From contig NZ_RHQM01000015.1 in NCBI RefSeq assembly GCF_003935375.1, positions 1 to 64,000 of the forward strand: a DNA stretch of 64,000 nt. Direction: 5' to 3'. Position numbers and translations under genes: made by a program. This document shows positions 19,535 to 31,498 of this stretch, piece by piece (within the stretch, counting starts at the first letter, position 1; the number at the start of each line of letters is the position of its first letter). The notes under the pieces were generated by a model that worked only from the letters and a program-made list of their open reading frames with translations, ran no database searches and was not told the DNA's origin. The DNA comes from Stutzerimonas xanthomarina. GTDB taxonomy: Bacteria > Pseudomonadota > Gammaproteobacteria > Pseudomonadales > Pseudomonadaceae.

Positions 19535-20362
19535 ATGAACTCATCGATCATCCGTAGCGCGCTGTTCGTCCCGGCGACCCGCCCGGAGCGCATTCCCAAG
19601 GCGCTGGCGACGGGCGCCGACGCGGCCATCGTCGACCTCGAGGATGCGGTTGCGGAGAACCTCAAGGCAGAGGCGAGGGGCAACCTCGATGCCTTCCTCG
19701 CTGCCAACCCGGAGGCGCGCCTGCTGGTGCGCATCAACGCGCCAACCCACGCCGAGCAGGCGTCGGACCTGGCGCTCTGTGCCCGTCATGCGGGAGTCGC
19801 CGGCGTGCTGCTGCCCAAGGTCGAAAGCGCGGTGCAGGTTGCGCTGGCGGCCAGCTACGGCAAGCCGGTCTGGCCAATCGTCGAAACTGCCCGCGGGCTG
19901 GCCAATCTGGCGGAAATTGCCCACGCCCAGGGTGTCGAGCGGCTGTCCTTCGGCGCGCTGGACCTGGGCCTCGATCTCGGCCTGGCCAATGGCACCGCAG
20001 GCGCCGAGCGCATGCTCGACCAGGCGCGCTATGCGCTGCTGCTGCAGTCGCGATTGGCCGGACTGGCAGCGCCGCTGGACAGCGTCTTTCCCGACATCAA
20101 GAACCTCGAGGGCCTCGCCCGTGCCGCTGCCGATGCGCGTGACATGGGCTTTGGCGGCCTGCTGTGCATCCATCCGAGCCAGGTGGCCGTGGTGCACGAA
20201 ACCCTGATGCCCAGTGCCGCGGAACTGGACTGGGCGCAACGCATCCTCGCCGCCGGAGCTTCCGGCGATGGGGTTTTCGTGGTGGACGGACAGATGGTCG
20301 ACGCCCCCGTCATCGGCCGTGCCCGTCGCCTGCTGCAACGTGCCGGGCAAGCGTTGCCCTGA
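19535..20362 (+). CDS. ccl: (S)-citramalyl-CoA lyase (Ccl/RipC), CitE-like
   Basis: Ccl splits (S)-citramalyl-CoA into acetyl-CoA and pyruvate, the last step of itaconate degradation. The 275-residue product is a CitE-like TIM-barrel lyase: RSALFVPATRPERIPKAL at the start, AAIVDLEDAV with the first acidic metal/CoA contact near residue 35, LLVRIN near 67, and the C-terminal LLCIHPSQV. I prefer the ATG at 19535 because AGGAG lies eight bases upstream; an ATG at 19511 that overlaps the ict stop (ATGA) would add eight residues. Confidence 0.88.
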   Translation: MNSSIIRSALFVPATRPERIPKALATGADAAIVDLEDAVAENLKAEARGNLDAFLAANPEARLLVRINAPTHAEQASDLALCARHAGVAGVLLPKVESAVQVALAASYGKPVWPIVETARGLANLAEIAHAQGVERLSFGALDLGLDLGLANGTAGAERMLDQARYALLLQSRLAGLAAPLDSVFPDIKNLEGLARAAADARDMGFGGLLCIHPSQVAVVHETLMPSAAELDWAQRILAAGASGDGVFVVDGQMVDAPVIGRARRLLQRAGQALP

Positions 20363-21409
<1,047 letters not shown>

Positions 21410-21423
21410 CACCAATTCACTCG

Positions 21424-21454
21424 CCTGGGCGGGCCTAATGTGATCTCGCCCAGG
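21424..21454 (+). terminator. Possible terminator hairpin after the itaconate operon
   Basis: CCTGGGCG (21424-21431) pairs with CGCCCAGG (21447-21454). Only TTCCTC follows, so intrinsic termination would be weak; a TTTTTTT run occurs 50 bases further on, at 21504-21510, without its own stem. Confidence 0.45.
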
Positions 21455-21561
21455 TTCCTCTCGATCAACCATGCGACGCCCGTGCAGATGAGACGGACCT
21501 GCTTTTTTTACCCAGACGAACGCTTATGCTGGCCGCTCGACCAACGTAAGGAGACGCCGGC

Positions 21562-22452
21562 ATGAGTCGCTATGCCTTTGTCAGCACGCCGGTGCTGGAT
21601 ATCGCTTATCTCGAATGGAATCCCCGTGGCCAACAGGTCGCCGTGCTCGTGCATGGCTGGCCGGATTGCCCCGAAGGCTGGATAGCCGTCGCCGAGCGAT
21701 TGGCCGCGGCTGGCTATCGCGTACTGTGCCCGACACTGCGCGGCTTCGGCCAGACGCGCTTCATCGATCCGCTGACCCCACGCAGCGGCCAGCTCGCCGC
21801 GCTGGGCCGTGACCTGCTGGATTTCATCGACGCATTGCGCCTCGACCAGCCGGTGCTGGTCGGCCATGACTGGGGTGCGCGGGCGGTGGCCAATGCCTGC
21901 GGGCTGCGCCATCACGCCGCCGCACGGCTGGTAATGCTCGCGGTGGGCTACGGCACCAATGACCCGAACCAGCACATCTCGCTCAGCCAGGCGCGCAACT
22001 ACTGGTACCACTGGTATATGGCCACCCCGCGCGGCGAGCAGACGGTAGTTGAGGATCGCGCGGCCTTCACGCGGCTGCTATGGGATACCTGGTCACCGGC
22101 CGGCTGGTACGCCGAGGCTGATTTAATCCAGGCGCTGGAGGCGTTCGACAACCCGGACTGGGCCGCCGTGGTACTGCATTCCTATCGCCACCGCTGGGGC
22201 TTCGTCGACGGCGATCCTGCCTATGCATCGGACGAGGCGCTGCTGCAACCGGCCCCGGTGCTCGCCGTGCCGACGCTGGTGCTGCACGGCGAGGCCGATA
22301 CCTGCAACGCACCGGAAACCTCGGCCGGGCGTGAGGCCTTGTTCAGCGGCCCATACCACCGACAGCTATTGCCGGGCGTCGGCCATTTCCCCCAGCGCGA
22401 AGCGCCGCAGGCAGTAGCCGAGGCGATTCTGCGGTTCTGCCAGGGCGATTGA
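21562..22452 (+). CDS. Alpha/beta hydrolase, epoxide-hydrolase/haloalkane-dehalogenase class
   Basis: The 296-residue protein has the alpha/beta hydrolase fold: the oxyanion segment HGWPDCPEGW near residue 31, the nucleophile elbow GHDWGAR near residue 100 with Asp rather than Ser as nucleophile, and the C-terminal His in GVGHFPQREAP. An Asp nucleophile followed by Trp points to soluble epoxide hydrolases or haloalkane dehalogenases. AAGGAG lies before the ATG. It follows the itaconate operon but is separated by a hairpin, so joint transcription is uncertain. The substrate is unknown. Confidence 0.85.
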   Translation: MSRYAFVSTPVLDIAYLEWNPRGQQVAVLVHGWPDCPEGWIAVAERLAAAGYRVLCPTLRGFGQTRFIDPLTPRSGQLAALGRDLLDFIDALRLDQPVLVGHDWGARAVANACGLRHHAAARLVMLAVGYGTNDPNQHISLSQARNYWYHWYMATPRGEQTVVEDRAAFTRLLWDTWSPAGWYAEADLIQALEAFDNPDWAAVVLHSYRHRWGFVDGDPAYASDEALLQPAPVLAVPTLVLHGEADTCNAPETSAGREALFSGPYHRQLLPGVGHFPQREAPQAVAEAILRFCQGD

Positions 22453-22530
22453 GCACGTTGCTAAATGCTGCGGACGGCGAGACCTAACTGTTTCTCTGGC
22501 CTGGCAATGGTTGGTTTTTCTAGGGCTCTG

Positions 22531-22620
22531 CTAGGCCTGCAGTTTGTGCTTGCCCGTTTTGCTTGCCTGGTAGACGTTCGGTGATCTCGACAACTCGTCG
22601 ACGCGGCAATGGTAGAGAGT
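22531..22620 (-). pseudogene. Possible remnant of a gene end (GGDEF-like tail)
   Basis: On the minus strand the frame ending at 22531 reads ...VDELSRSPNVYQASKTG then KHKLQA-stop. The YQA-K-GK pattern recalls the last helix of GGDEF (diguanylate cyclase) domains, but there is no start, no GGDEF core and the frame breaks upstream. I treat it as a possible scar at the edge of the island, not as a gene. Confidence 0.2.
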
Positions 22621-22680
22621 GTGCCGAAGGTCGCAGGCGGGGCAATATTGGGCGGCACCAATTTCATGCCTCATTGGGCT

Positions 22681-22780
22681 GGTGTATAAACACCCACGTC
22701 ATTGAGAGGCCGAGCTAGAGGGTCGGAGAAAACAGCGAGTGGAATGTTATACACCAAGCCCGTTCGGCGTCTTATACACC
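22681..22780. repeat. Three copies of TTATACACC around the island's left edge
   Basis: GGTGTATAA at 22681-22689 is the inverted form; TTATACACC recurs directly at 22747-22755 and 22772-22780. The inverted pair CACCAAG (22752-22758) and CTTGGTG (22782-22788) brackets the last copy. They lie just upstream of the first cassette gene, where an integron attI or the cassette promoter would be expected. Confidence 0.6.
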
Positions 22781-22821
22781 ACTTGGTGCCTAATTTTAGT
22801 TAGTCTATCAAGGAAGAGTTA

Positions 22822-23202
22822 ATGGATATTATCTCAACAATAAGTACGTCACTTAGCCTGACGAAGCGGCTCCGTGAAATCTCCAAAAATATTGAAGATG
22901 CCGAATTAAAAAATCTGCTAGCTGATCTTTCGAGCGAACTTGCTGACCTAAAGTTGGAAGCTGCCTCTCTTAAAGAGCGCATCGCTCAGCTCCAAGAAGA
23001 AAATGATCTGCTTAAACAGATATCACAGCCCGTTGATGAAAAACCTACTGGAAGAAAGTGGGGCTGCTATATCTTCGAGGCCGACAGTGGTCTGTACTGC
23101 CCAGCATGCTGGGATTCAAAACGTCGAAAATCCTTCACCACCCGAGTAAATACTCGATTTCGTCATTGTCCCGTACGCAATGCACCTATTGGGGCCGGCT
23201 AA
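22822..23202 (+). CDS. Cassette protein 1: coiled coil plus zinc-ribbon-like tail, unknown function
   Basis: The 126-residue product starts with a helical coiled-coil stretch (about residues 12-68, KRLREISKN... QLQEENDLLK) and ends in a short Cys-rich tail: C93-P-A-C96 and C116-P-V-R119. A normal zinc ribbon would have Cys at 119; the codon there is CGC, one transition from TGC, so the fourth ligand may have been lost. Base composition is lower in GC than the flanking genes. The stop codon lies inside the attC site, and the start is about 20 bases after a GTTAGTC core-like site (22799), the arrangement of an integron cassette. The function is unknown. Confidence 0.75.
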   Translation: MDIISTISTSLSLTKRLREISKNIEDAELKNLLADLSSELADLKLEAASLKERIAQLQEENDLLKQISQPVDEKPTGRKWGCYIFEADSGLYCPACWDSKRRKSFTTRVNTRFRHCPVRNAPIGAG

Positions 23203-23272
23203 CAAGTCGTTCAAATCGTTCGCGTCGCTCACTGGGACGGGCTAAAGCCCGCCCCTTAACCAAGCGTTAGGA
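23197..23272 (+). other. attC: Integron attC recombination site 1 (76 bp)
   Basis: The site runs from GGCTAAC (23197-23203, inverse core) to GTTAGGA (23266-23272, core). Between them imperfect complementary arms (AAGTCGTTCAAATCG on one side, CCCCTTAACCAAGC on the other) and an inner GGGC-CTAAA-GCCC fold flank the centre. It overlaps the stop codon of cassette gene 1. The 76-bp length and TAACAAGTCGTTCAA opening match P. stutzeri-type attC sites. Confidence 0.85.
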
Positions 23273-23310
23273 ACTATCCTATTTTCACTGCGGAGCAGGG
23301 AATCAAAGAA

Positions 23311-23811
23311 ATGACAGAGCATTCGCTGCACTCCTCATATCGTGAAAAGCTGATTGAACACTTGCTCGTTGGCGAGCTACTCAAACTCTCTTGGAAAACA
23401 AAAGACTTTAGTCTCGAAATCTCTAAACCTGAGGTCGACAACTCTGGCTACGATATTATTGCCGAAGCAAACGGTGTCATTAGACATATCCAACTCAAAG
23501 CCACATTCATTGGCTCAGCAACCGCAACACAAAAAATCCATGTGTCGCTGGCAAAAAAACCATCTGGCTGTGTAGTTTTGGTTCACTTCAACAATGAAAC
23601 GCTAGACCTCGGGCCGTATTATTTTTTCGGCGCGGCTCCAGGCCAACCATTACCGAGCCTAGAAAATCTAAAAATAGCCAAGCATACAAAAGGTGATGCT
23701 TCGGGCCTAAAAACTGAAAGACCAAATATTAGAACTATAAACAAAGGTAGCTTCAGGAAATTTAAAACAATAAATGAGCTATACAGCCAATTGTTTGTGG
23801 CAAGCTCCTAA
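23311..23811 (+). CDS. Cassette protein 2: putative PD-(D/E)XK nuclease-like domain, unknown function
   Basis: The 166-residue product is AT-rich in its coding. It shows a pattern of PD-(D/E)XK nuclease-like folds: an acidic helix (REKLIEHLLVGELLKL, residues 11-26), then GYD48 and, after a beta hairpin, Q61-L-K63 in HIQLKAT. This arrangement recalls DUF4365/Mrr-like proteins. A complete catalytic site is not proved: Gln replaces the usual acidic residue before x-K, which is tolerated in some such nucleases. It starts 38 bases after the core of attC 1 and its stop lies in attC 2, so it is the second gene of the cassette array. The role is unknown; a defence function is only a guess. Confidence 0.75.
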   Translation: MTEHSLHSSYREKLIEHLLVGELLKLSWKTKDFSLEISKPEVDNSGYDIIAEANGVIRHIQLKATFIGSATATQKIHVSLAKKPSGCVVLVHFNNETLDLGPYYFFGAAPGQPLPSLENLKIAKHTKGDASGLKTERPNIRTINKGSFRKFKTINELYSQLFVASS

Positions 23812-23886
23812 CAAGTGGTTCAAGCCGTTCGCTTCGCGTCGCTCACTCGGCACGGCTAAAACTCGCCCCTTAACCAAACGTTCTGC
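23806..23886 (+). other. attC: Integron attC recombination site 2 (about 81 bp)
   Basis: TCCTAAC (23806-23812) to GTTCTGC (23880-23886). The outer and inner sequence closely follows attC 1 (ACAAGTGGTTCAAGCCGTTC and CGCCCCTTAACCAAACG), which supports common origin. The right core is GTTCTGC instead of GTTRRRY, so it may be degenerate or inactive. It marks the right edge of the array; the 175 bases after it hold no gene. Confidence 0.8.
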
Positions 23887-24062
23887 AGCGGGATCCGCCT
23901 GCGCCGACAGTCTCGCTTCTCACCACAAGCACTAGAATCACACCTCATTGCTCGATCCCGCCTTCAGCAGGCTTTGTGCTGTGCCAGTCGCTACTGGACT
24001 TACGCTCATGACGCCACACCGCCCGGGCGCTCCGCACGGATTCAAACGCCGGCTTCCTCCAT

Positions 24063-24977
24063 TCACTTCGGTTTCGGATAACGGCGATCGGCCTTGCCGG
24101 CCTTGAGTACCGCGCCCGGCACGTTGTGGCCGACCAGTTGGGGCAGGTCGGCGGCGCATTGCAGCAGGCGGTCGAGATCGACGCCGTTGTCTAGGCCCAT
24201 GCGCTGGAACATATGCACGAGATCTTCGGTGCAGATATTGCCGCTGGCGCCGGGCGCGTAAGGGCAGCCGCCGAGTCCGCCGAGCGAGGCGTCGAAGCGG
24301 TCGATGCCGGCGTTCAGCGCTGCCAGCGCGTTGGCCAGGCCCATGCCGCGGGTGTTGTGGAAGTGTGCGGTGAACACTGCCTGTGGCCAGCTGTTCAGCA
24401 CTTCGCGGCAGATACGCTCGACCTGCGCCGGGTCGGCCATGCCGGTGGTGTCGCAGAGGGTGATGCCCTGCACGCCGATTTCCAGCAGGCGCTGCACCAG
24501 CTCATAGATGCGCCGCTCGGGCACGTCGCCCTCGAAGGGGCAGCCGAAGGTGGTCGATAGCGAGGCGTTGATGAATACGCCACTGCCGCGAGTGACTTCG
24601 ATGATTTCGCGGAACTGCACCAGCGACTGCTCAGGCGTCATGCGCAGGTTGGCCAGGCCGTGGGTGTCGCTGGCCGACATCACCAGGTTGATCTCGTCCA
24701 CCTCGCAGGCCAGCGCTCGCTCGCAGCCCCTCGCGTTGGGCACCAGCACGGTGTACTCGACGCCCTCCGCACGGCGGATGCCGCGCATCACGTCCTCGGC
24801 GTCGCGCAGGTTGGGGATGGCCTTGGGCGAGGTGAAGGAGGTGACCTCGATCTTTGCCAGCCCGGTTTGCGAGAGGCGGTCGATCAGGGCGATCTTGGCT
24901 TCGGTCGGCACGAAGTTCGCTTCGATCTGGAAGCCGTCGCGGGTGGCGACTTCCTGGATATACAGGCGTTTGTTCAT
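24063..24977 (-). CDS. HMG-CoA lyase-like enzyme
   Basis: The 304-residue protein has the DRE-TIM/HMG-CoA lyase fold with all key sites: the catalytic Arg13 in TRDGFQIE, the metal ligands H205 and H207 in AHFHNTRG, and the flexible catalytic loop with Cys238 in GGCPYAPGASGN. It would split an acyl-CoA such as 3-hydroxy-3-methylglutaryl-CoA into acetyl-CoA and acetoacetate, or a related 2-hydroxy-2-methyl acyl-CoA. It is downstream of and in the same direction as the type III CoA-transferase gene (190-base gap holding repeats), so the pair most likely activates and cleaves one dicarboxylate. It lacks the other leucine-degradation genes nearby, so a catabolic role outside leucine breakdown is more likely. 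Confidence 0.88.
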   Translation of the reverse strand: MNKRLYIQEVATRDGFQIEANFVPTEAKIALIDRLSQTGLAKIEVTSFTSPKAIPNLRDAEDVMRGIRRAEGVEYTVLVPNARGCERALACEVDEINLVMSASDTHGLANLRMTPEQSLVQFREIIEVTRGSGVFINASLSTTFGCPFEGDVPERRIYELVQRLLEIGVQGITLCDTTGMADPAQVERICREVLNSWPQAVFTAHFHNTRGMGLANALAALNAGIDRFDASLGGLGGCPYAPGASGNICTEDLVHMFQRMGLDNGVDLDRLLQCAADLPQLVGHNVPGAVLKAGKADRRYPKPK

Positions 24978-24992
24978 CAGTGAATCCTGGGG

Positions 24993-25160
24993 CGTAGGGT
25001 GGATGACGCTTTACCCATCCACCGTTGTGGCTTGCTGGCTGGTGGACAAGCTCGCGTTGTCCACCCTACGTAGAGCTGTAGTCGTAGGGTGGATGCGCTC
25101 CACCCATCCACCGTTTCGGGAATGTCGCGGTGGATAAAAAAAAGCGTCATCCACCCTACG
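24993..25160. repeat. Cluster of GTAGGGTGGA-type repeats
   Basis: At least four half units are visible: CGTAGGGTGGATGACG at 24993, GTCCACCCTACG ending near 25070, CGTAGGGTGGATGCGC near 25084 and CGTCATCCACCCTACG ending at 25160. Together they fill the gap between the HMG-CoA lyase-like and CoA-transferase genes. Confidence 0.85.
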
Positions 25161-25167
25161 GGCAGTG

Positions 25168-26370
25168 TCAGATGATCCCGCGCTCGCGCAGGCCCTGGCG
25201 TTGTTCGTCGGTGAGTCCGAGGCCGGCCAGCACATCGTCGGTGTGTTCGCCCAGCTGCGGGCCGCCTTCGCCGATGCGTCCCGGCGTGCGCGACAGCTTG
25301 GGCAGCACGCCCGGCACCTTGAGCGGGCCGGCAAAGGTCTGCACCTGCTCGATCATCTGCCGCGCCAGGTAGTGCGGGTCCTTGACGATATCGGCGGCGG
25401 TGTAGGGATAGCCGGCCGGCACGCGGGCGCCCTTGAGTGCTTCGATCACCTCGTCGCGGCTGTGCTGGATGGTCCATTCGCCAATGGCGGCATCGATCAG
25501 CTCGGCGTGCTGGGCGCGGCCGTCGTTGTGGGCGAAGCGCGGATCATCGGCAAGGTCCTGGCGGCCCATCAGGGTCATCAGGCGCTTGTAGATGCTGTCG
25601 CCATTGCCGGCGATCAGGACGTAAGCGCCGTCGTTGCACAAATAGGAATTGGACGGCGTGATGCCGGGCAGGGCACTGCCAGCCGGCTCGCGTACATAGC
25701 CGAAGGCGTCGTATTCGGGTACGAGGCTTTCCATCATGGCGAACACCGACTCGTACAGCGCCACGTCGATCTCCTGGCCCTGGCCGCTTCGGTTGCGCTC
25801 CTGCAGGGCGAGCAATACACCGATCACGCCATACAGCGACGACAGCGAATCGCCGATGCTGACGCCGACCCGCACCGGCGGCTGGCCCGGATAGCCGGAC
25901 AGGTGGCGCAGGCCACCCATGGCTTCGCCGATCACACCGAAGCCCGGCAGGTCACGGTAGGGCCCGGTCTGCCCGTAGCCGGAGATGCGCAGCATGATCA
26001 GCCGAGGGTTCAGCTTCGACAACTCATCCCAGCCCAGACCCCATTCTTCCAGTGTGCCAGGGCGGAAGTTCTCCACCAGGATGTCGGCTTCGGCCACCAG
26101 CTGGCGGACGATTTCCTGGCCTTCGGCGGCCTTGAGATCCAGCGTCACCGAGCGCTTGTTGCGCGATTGCACGTGCCACCAGAGCGAGGTGCCGTCCTTG
26201 AGCTTGCGCCACTTGCGCAACGGGTCGCCGACCTTGGGCGGCTCGATTTTGATCACGTCGGCGCCGAATTCGCCGAGCAGCTTGCTGGCGAACGGGCCGG
26301 CGATCAGCTGACCCATCTCGATCACCTTGAGGCCCTGCAGCGGCAGGTTCTTGTCTGTCTGTTCGCTCAT
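25168..26370 (-). CDS. Type III CoA-transferase (CaiB/BaiF), second dicarboxylate module
   Basis: The 400-residue protein has the family III layout with GQLIAGPFASKLLGEFGADV at residues 20-39 and the catalytic Asp predicted at 174 in GVSIGDSLSSLY. I chose the ATG at 26370 (MSEQTDKNLPLQG) as the start; codons upstream to 26466 run through the promoter. It is transcribed toward the HMG-CoA lyase-like gene and away from the LysR gene. By analogy with ict and ccl it should load CoA on the acid that the lyase then cleaves. The substrate is not known; a C5-C6 branched hydroxy-dicarboxylate is the best guess. Confidence 0.88.
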   Translation of the reverse strand: MSEQTDKNLPLQGLKVIEMGQLIAGPFASKLLGEFGADVIKIEPPKVGDPLRKWRKLKDGTSLWWHVQSRNKRSVTLDLKAAEGQEIVRQLVAEADILVENFRPGTLEEWGLGWDELSKLNPRLIMLRISGYGQTGPYRDLPGFGVIGEAMGGLRHLSGYPGQPPVRVGVSIGDSLSSLYGVIGVLLALQERNRSGQGQEIDVALYESVFAMMESLVPEYDAFGYVREPAGSALPGITPSNSYLCNDGAYVLIAGNGDSIYKRLMTLMGRQDLADDPRFAHNDGRAQHAELIDAAIGEWTIQHSRDEVIEALKGARVPAGYPYTAADIVKDPHYLARQMIEQVQTFAGPLKVPGVLPKLSRTPGRIGEGGPQLGEHTDDVLAGLGLTDEQRQGLRERGII

Positions 26371-26430
26371 CACGACACCTGTGCCGGTTGATTCATGGTG
26401 CCGAGCATGGCCGACGCATCGGCAGCCGAC

Positions 26431-26448
26431 AATTGGCCGTTGGCCAAG
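26431..26448 (-). promoter_or_regulatory. Candidate LysR operator upstream of the second CoA-transferase
   Basis: Read on the minus strand, this is CTTGGCCAA-CGGCC-AATT, about 60 bases upstream of the CoA-transferase start. A sequence identical at 14 of 18 positions, in the same orientation relative to its gene, lies upstream of the dctP-like gene at 27503. The shared motif suggests one regulator for both transcripts. Confidence 0.55.
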
Positions 26449-26546
26449 TGAGGTTTCGCGCTTCACGAAGGGTAAGACGAAAGGCGCTTTGAAAAGCTCG
26501 GCTTGAGCAGCGCATGCTTCGTCTACCGCGAATACGGGAATCCACT

Positions 26547-28590
<2,044 letters not shown>

Positions 28591-28977
28591 GGCAAGTCCG
28601 CCAATGGTCTGTTAGACCAATGTGCAGTTTCGGCCACGGCGCTGGCTGCACAGAATGGCGGCGTCTATCTGCGTGATCGGACAAGTGTGTATTCCAACCG
28701 GATGGTTGAACGAGCGGCCCTTGAGGCCGCTTTTTTTTTTTGCCTGCAAAACGCGTCCGCGGGTGTCGGGGCCGTAGCATTCAGCTACGCGAAAGCTCTG
28801 GCAAATGGCGGTAGTGCACACGCCATGCGGTGAGGCGCGGTCTATGCTTGAGCAAAGCCGATACGCCAAGGGTGGCGTGCTTGGCTGGAGTGCACCGTCT
28901 GACAGGCGCTGGGTTGGTCATTGGGTTCGCCTGCTGGACAGGGTTCTGCATACCAACAAGACAGACGAGGAACTGCC
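28591..28977. other. Intergenic region between the second dctP-like gene and acsA
   Basis: It contains the strong terminator at 28714-28741 and then about 236 bases that must hold the acsA promoter. I see no open frame of interest or clear -35/-10 pair. Confidence 0.6.
28714..28741 (+). terminator. Strong intrinsic terminator after the second dctP-like gene
   Basis: GCGGCC (28714-28719) pairs with GGCCGC (28725-28730) across CTTGA and is followed by eleven T residues (28731-28741). Confidence 0.9.
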
Positions 28978-30933
<1,956 letters not shown>

Positions 30934-30940
30934 AGGCGAG

Positions 30941-30973
30941 GGCGACCGGAGCGCAGTTACGCAGCCGGTCGCC
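30941..30973 (+). terminator. Hairpin after acsA
   Basis: GGCGACCGG (30941-30949) pairs with CCGGTCGCC (30965-30973), with a 15-base loop. The lack of a T run makes it a weak intrinsic terminator candidate. Confidence 0.45.
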
Positions 30974-31049
30974 TCTACCCATGAGCCTGTGCCCGGAGGC
31001 TATGCCACGACTCGCCGGGCTCGATGTTCCCCGCTTGTATGGGCGGGGA

Positions 31050-31412
31050 TCAGACGCCGGCAGGCGGGCTTTTCAGGCTGTCATTGCCGGTTACGGTGGT
31101 GCCGTTGGTGGCTGCCGCGGCGTTGGCCTGCAATTGCTGACTATCTTTTTCCGAGCGTTCGAACGGCATGTGGTGCGAGCGGCCTTCGGCCATGCCGGCC
31201 TGTTCGTTGATTTCATTGAACACGCGCTTGGCCTCGCAGTGCCCGGTTACGCCACGGGATAGTGCCAGGCCGCCGATACCCAGCTGCAGCAGTCCGCCCA
31301 GGCCGCCGCGGCTGAGGCCCTTGGCAAGGAAATACAGCCCACCGGCCAGGGACATGGCGCGTTCCCAGCCGTGGACGTTCTGATTCTGGTGGTTCGAAGA
31401 ATTGTTGTTCAT
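31050..31412 (-). CDS. DUF2892 (YgaP-like) small membrane protein
   Basis: The 120-residue product has the DUF2892 inner-membrane pattern: an N-terminal Asn-rich stretch, then two hydrophobic helices (about residues 17-33 and 37-53), ending CEAKRVF. The C-terminal 55 residues are soluble and low-complexity (NAAAATNGTTVTG). The function is unknown. It is about 87 bases from the 5' side of nothing obvious and downstream of oligopeptidase B in the same direction. Confidence 0.8.
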   Translation of the reverse strand: MNNNSSNHQNQNVHGWERAMSLAGGLYFLAKGLSRGGLGGLLQLGIGGLALSRGVTGHCEAKRVFNEINEQAGMAEGRSHHMPFERSEKDSQQLQANAAAATNGTTVTGNDSLKSPPAGV

Positions 31413-31498
31413 TGGGTGGCTCCGACGAGGACATTCTCAATGAATGACTCTCGCCGACGCGGGCTGTTCGGTGCCGCAGGTCGGCAGGCATGAGCCGA

